Part shown: positions 62,985 through 64,000 of the stretch, piece after piece
Layout: each line of letters starts with the position of its first letter
How positions within the stretch are numbered: position 1 is the first letter of the stretch
From: Spirosoma aureum
GTDB taxonomy: Bacteria; Bacteroidota; Bacteroidia; Cytophagales; Spirosomataceae
Reading direction: 5' to 3'
Length of the DNA stretch: 64,000 nucleotides
Assembly: GCF_011604685.1 (NCBI RefSeq)
Contig: NZ_CP050063.1
Span: 7,605,001 to 7,669,000 of the forward strand
Translations under genes and position numbers: made by a program
Notes under the pieces: model-generated
The model's input: the letters and a program-made list of their open reading frames with translations, nothing else
What the model was told of the DNA's origin: nothing
Database searches by the model: none

Positions 62985-64000
62985 ATGATAACTGCCACTT
63001 CTCCTCCCAAAAACGATGATGCCTTAGTACCCCAAGGCATCGCAAAACAAGTGCTGACCGCTGGCCCTGATCATATAAACTACCGAGGTGGTATCGGCAG
63101 TGTTATGAATGTATATGCCCGTCATTTTGCCATTTACAAATGTGTTACCAGTCATAAACCAACTGCGAAAAAGTGGCAATTGATTCCGTTCTTCCTAAAA
63201 CAGTATGGTCGATTTATCCAAACCTTATGGACTGATAATGACATTCGTATTGTGCATCTTCAGGCTTCATCGCATGGTAGTTTCTATCGCAAGCTAGTCT
63301 TGTTCATAACTGCTAAATATGGTTTTGGCAAGCAGGTTATTTACCATATGCATGGCTCTCGGTTTGAGAGTTTCTATCTGCAAAGCGATCCAGTAAGCAA
63401 ACGTTTCATCCGTTTTCTGGTTGAACATGCCGACATGGTTATTGGCTTATCGACTTACTGGCAAGATTTCTTTGCCCAGAATTTCCAGACAAAACGTCTC
63501 GAGGTTCTCGGCAATGTTATTCATCAGCGCGAATCCAAAGATTCGCCACTAGATCTAAAGCCAGTTAACGGACCACTCAATGTTCTGTTCCTAGGAGCAA
63601 TTGGCCATAGAAAGGGAATTTTCGACCTGCTGGATACGGTACGTCTTCATCAGGCAGCATTTAATGGTCGTCTATTGCTTCGGGTGGGTGGTAACGGCGA
63701 AACCGAACAATTACAAGCTTACATCGCTGAGCATAAACTCGAATCACTCGTACGGTTCGAAGGCTGGGTATCAGGCGAAAAGAAGCATGAGCTGCTGAGT
63801 ATTAGTGACGTATATATTTTACCGTCCTACAACGAAGGGCTACCGCTCTCAATTCTGGAAGCCATGAATTACCATCTGCCTATTATTTCAACGCCAGTTG
63901 GTGGTACTGCCGAAGCAGTACATGAGGGTATTAATGGATTTCTGGTTCCCCCAGGCGACAAAGAAGAGATCTATAATCGATTACTCCGATTTATAGCCGA
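62985..64000 (+). CDS. GT4-family glycosyltransferase, cut by the window end
   Basis: An ATG at 62985 opens a frame that stays open to the last base, giving 338 complete codons. MITATSPPKNDDALVPQGIAK is followed by RGGIGSVMNVYARHF, HLQASSHGSFYRKLVLF, IYHMHGSRFESFY, VLFLGAIGHRKGIFDLLD, RVGGNGETEQL, VRFEGWVSGEKK and YNEGLPLSILEAMNYHLPIIST. This is a complete GT4 core including the EX7E motif (EGLPLSILE). It starts 15 bases after the previous stop, so it belongs to the same operon; only the C-terminus is missing. Confidence 0.93.
   Translation, partial: MITATSPPKNDDALVPQGIAKQVLTAGPDHINYRGGIGSVMNVYARHFAIYKCVTSHKPTAKKWQLIPFFLKQYGRFIQTLWTDNDIRIVHLQASSHGSFYRKLVLFITAKYGFGKQVIYHMHGSRFESFYLQSDPVSKRFIRFLVEHADMVIGLSTYWQDFFAQNFQTKRLEVLGNVIHQRESKDSPLDLKPVNGPLNVLFLGAIGHRKGIFDLLDTVRLHQAAFNGRLLLRVGGNGETEQLQAYIAEHKLESLVRFEGWVSGEKKHELLSISDVYILPSYNEGLPLSILEAMNYHLPIISTPVGGTAEAVHEGINGFLVPPGDKEEIYNRLLRFIA

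Overview
The window looks like chromosomal DNA of a Bacteroidota bacterium of the Cytophagales type (Spirosoma-like). This is inferred from moderate GC genes separated by AT-rich spacers, weak Shine-Dalgarno sites, promoter motifs of the TTTG / TAnnTTTG class, many lipoproteins with a Cys lipobox, LytS/LytTR and OmpR-type two-component pairs, DUF1573 and DUF2141 proteins, a GH130 enzyme, and a Wza/Wzc/Wzx/Wzy polysaccharide locus. I found no rRNA, tRNA, CRISPR array, intact insertion sequence or prophage.

Layout. 1-9558: three tandem genes for very large secreted VPS10/BNR-type beta-propeller proteins; the first is cut by the window start. 9559-17332: an empty spacer with a possible transposase relic, an aldo/keto reductase, guaB with a very strong terminator, a DUF2141 protein, recJ, an NTF2-like secreted protein and a LytS-type kinase. 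17382-24426: its LytTR regulator, a lipoprotein, menF, two tiny acidic proteins, a CECC-bearing sialidase-fold protein, and an aldo/keto reductase divergent from an HxlR regulator. 24968-34431: a GH130 enzyme, an S9 peptidase, a DUF1573 protein, an OmpR-type two-component pair, a lipoprotein propeller and a lipoprotein lipase-like hydrolase.

34885-43640 reads as a stress or reserve-metabolism neighbourhood: an OmpA lipoprotein, a DUF2383 four-helix protein, the glycogen debranching enzyme GlgX, DUF3891, a PNPOx-like flavin protein, a 12-cysteine copper-bundle protein, a small unknown protein and an OmpR-type two-component system. 43849-51947 holds an acyl-ACP thioesterase, a short DUF1338 dioxygenase-like protein, a secreted sugar-isomerase-fold protein, lipoproteins, an AOS-family PLP enzyme next to a dipeptide epimerase, and a lipoprotein/outer-membrane-barrel pair.

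52510-64000 is one co-directional exopolysaccharide operon that runs off the window end: export protein, tyrosine autokinase, initiating sugar-phosphate transferase, flippase, acyltransferase, polymerase-like membrane protein and at least four glycosyltransferases. Together these can build an undecaprenyl-linked repeat unit, flip it, polymerise it and export it by a Wzx/Wzy-dependent route.

The candidates for undescribed biology are the triple giant propeller array, the Lys/Arg-free Asp-rich protein with its acidic partner, the CECC sialidase-fold protein, and the barrel plus lipoprotein pair beside the polysaccharide locus. None is proven to be a new system from sequence alone.
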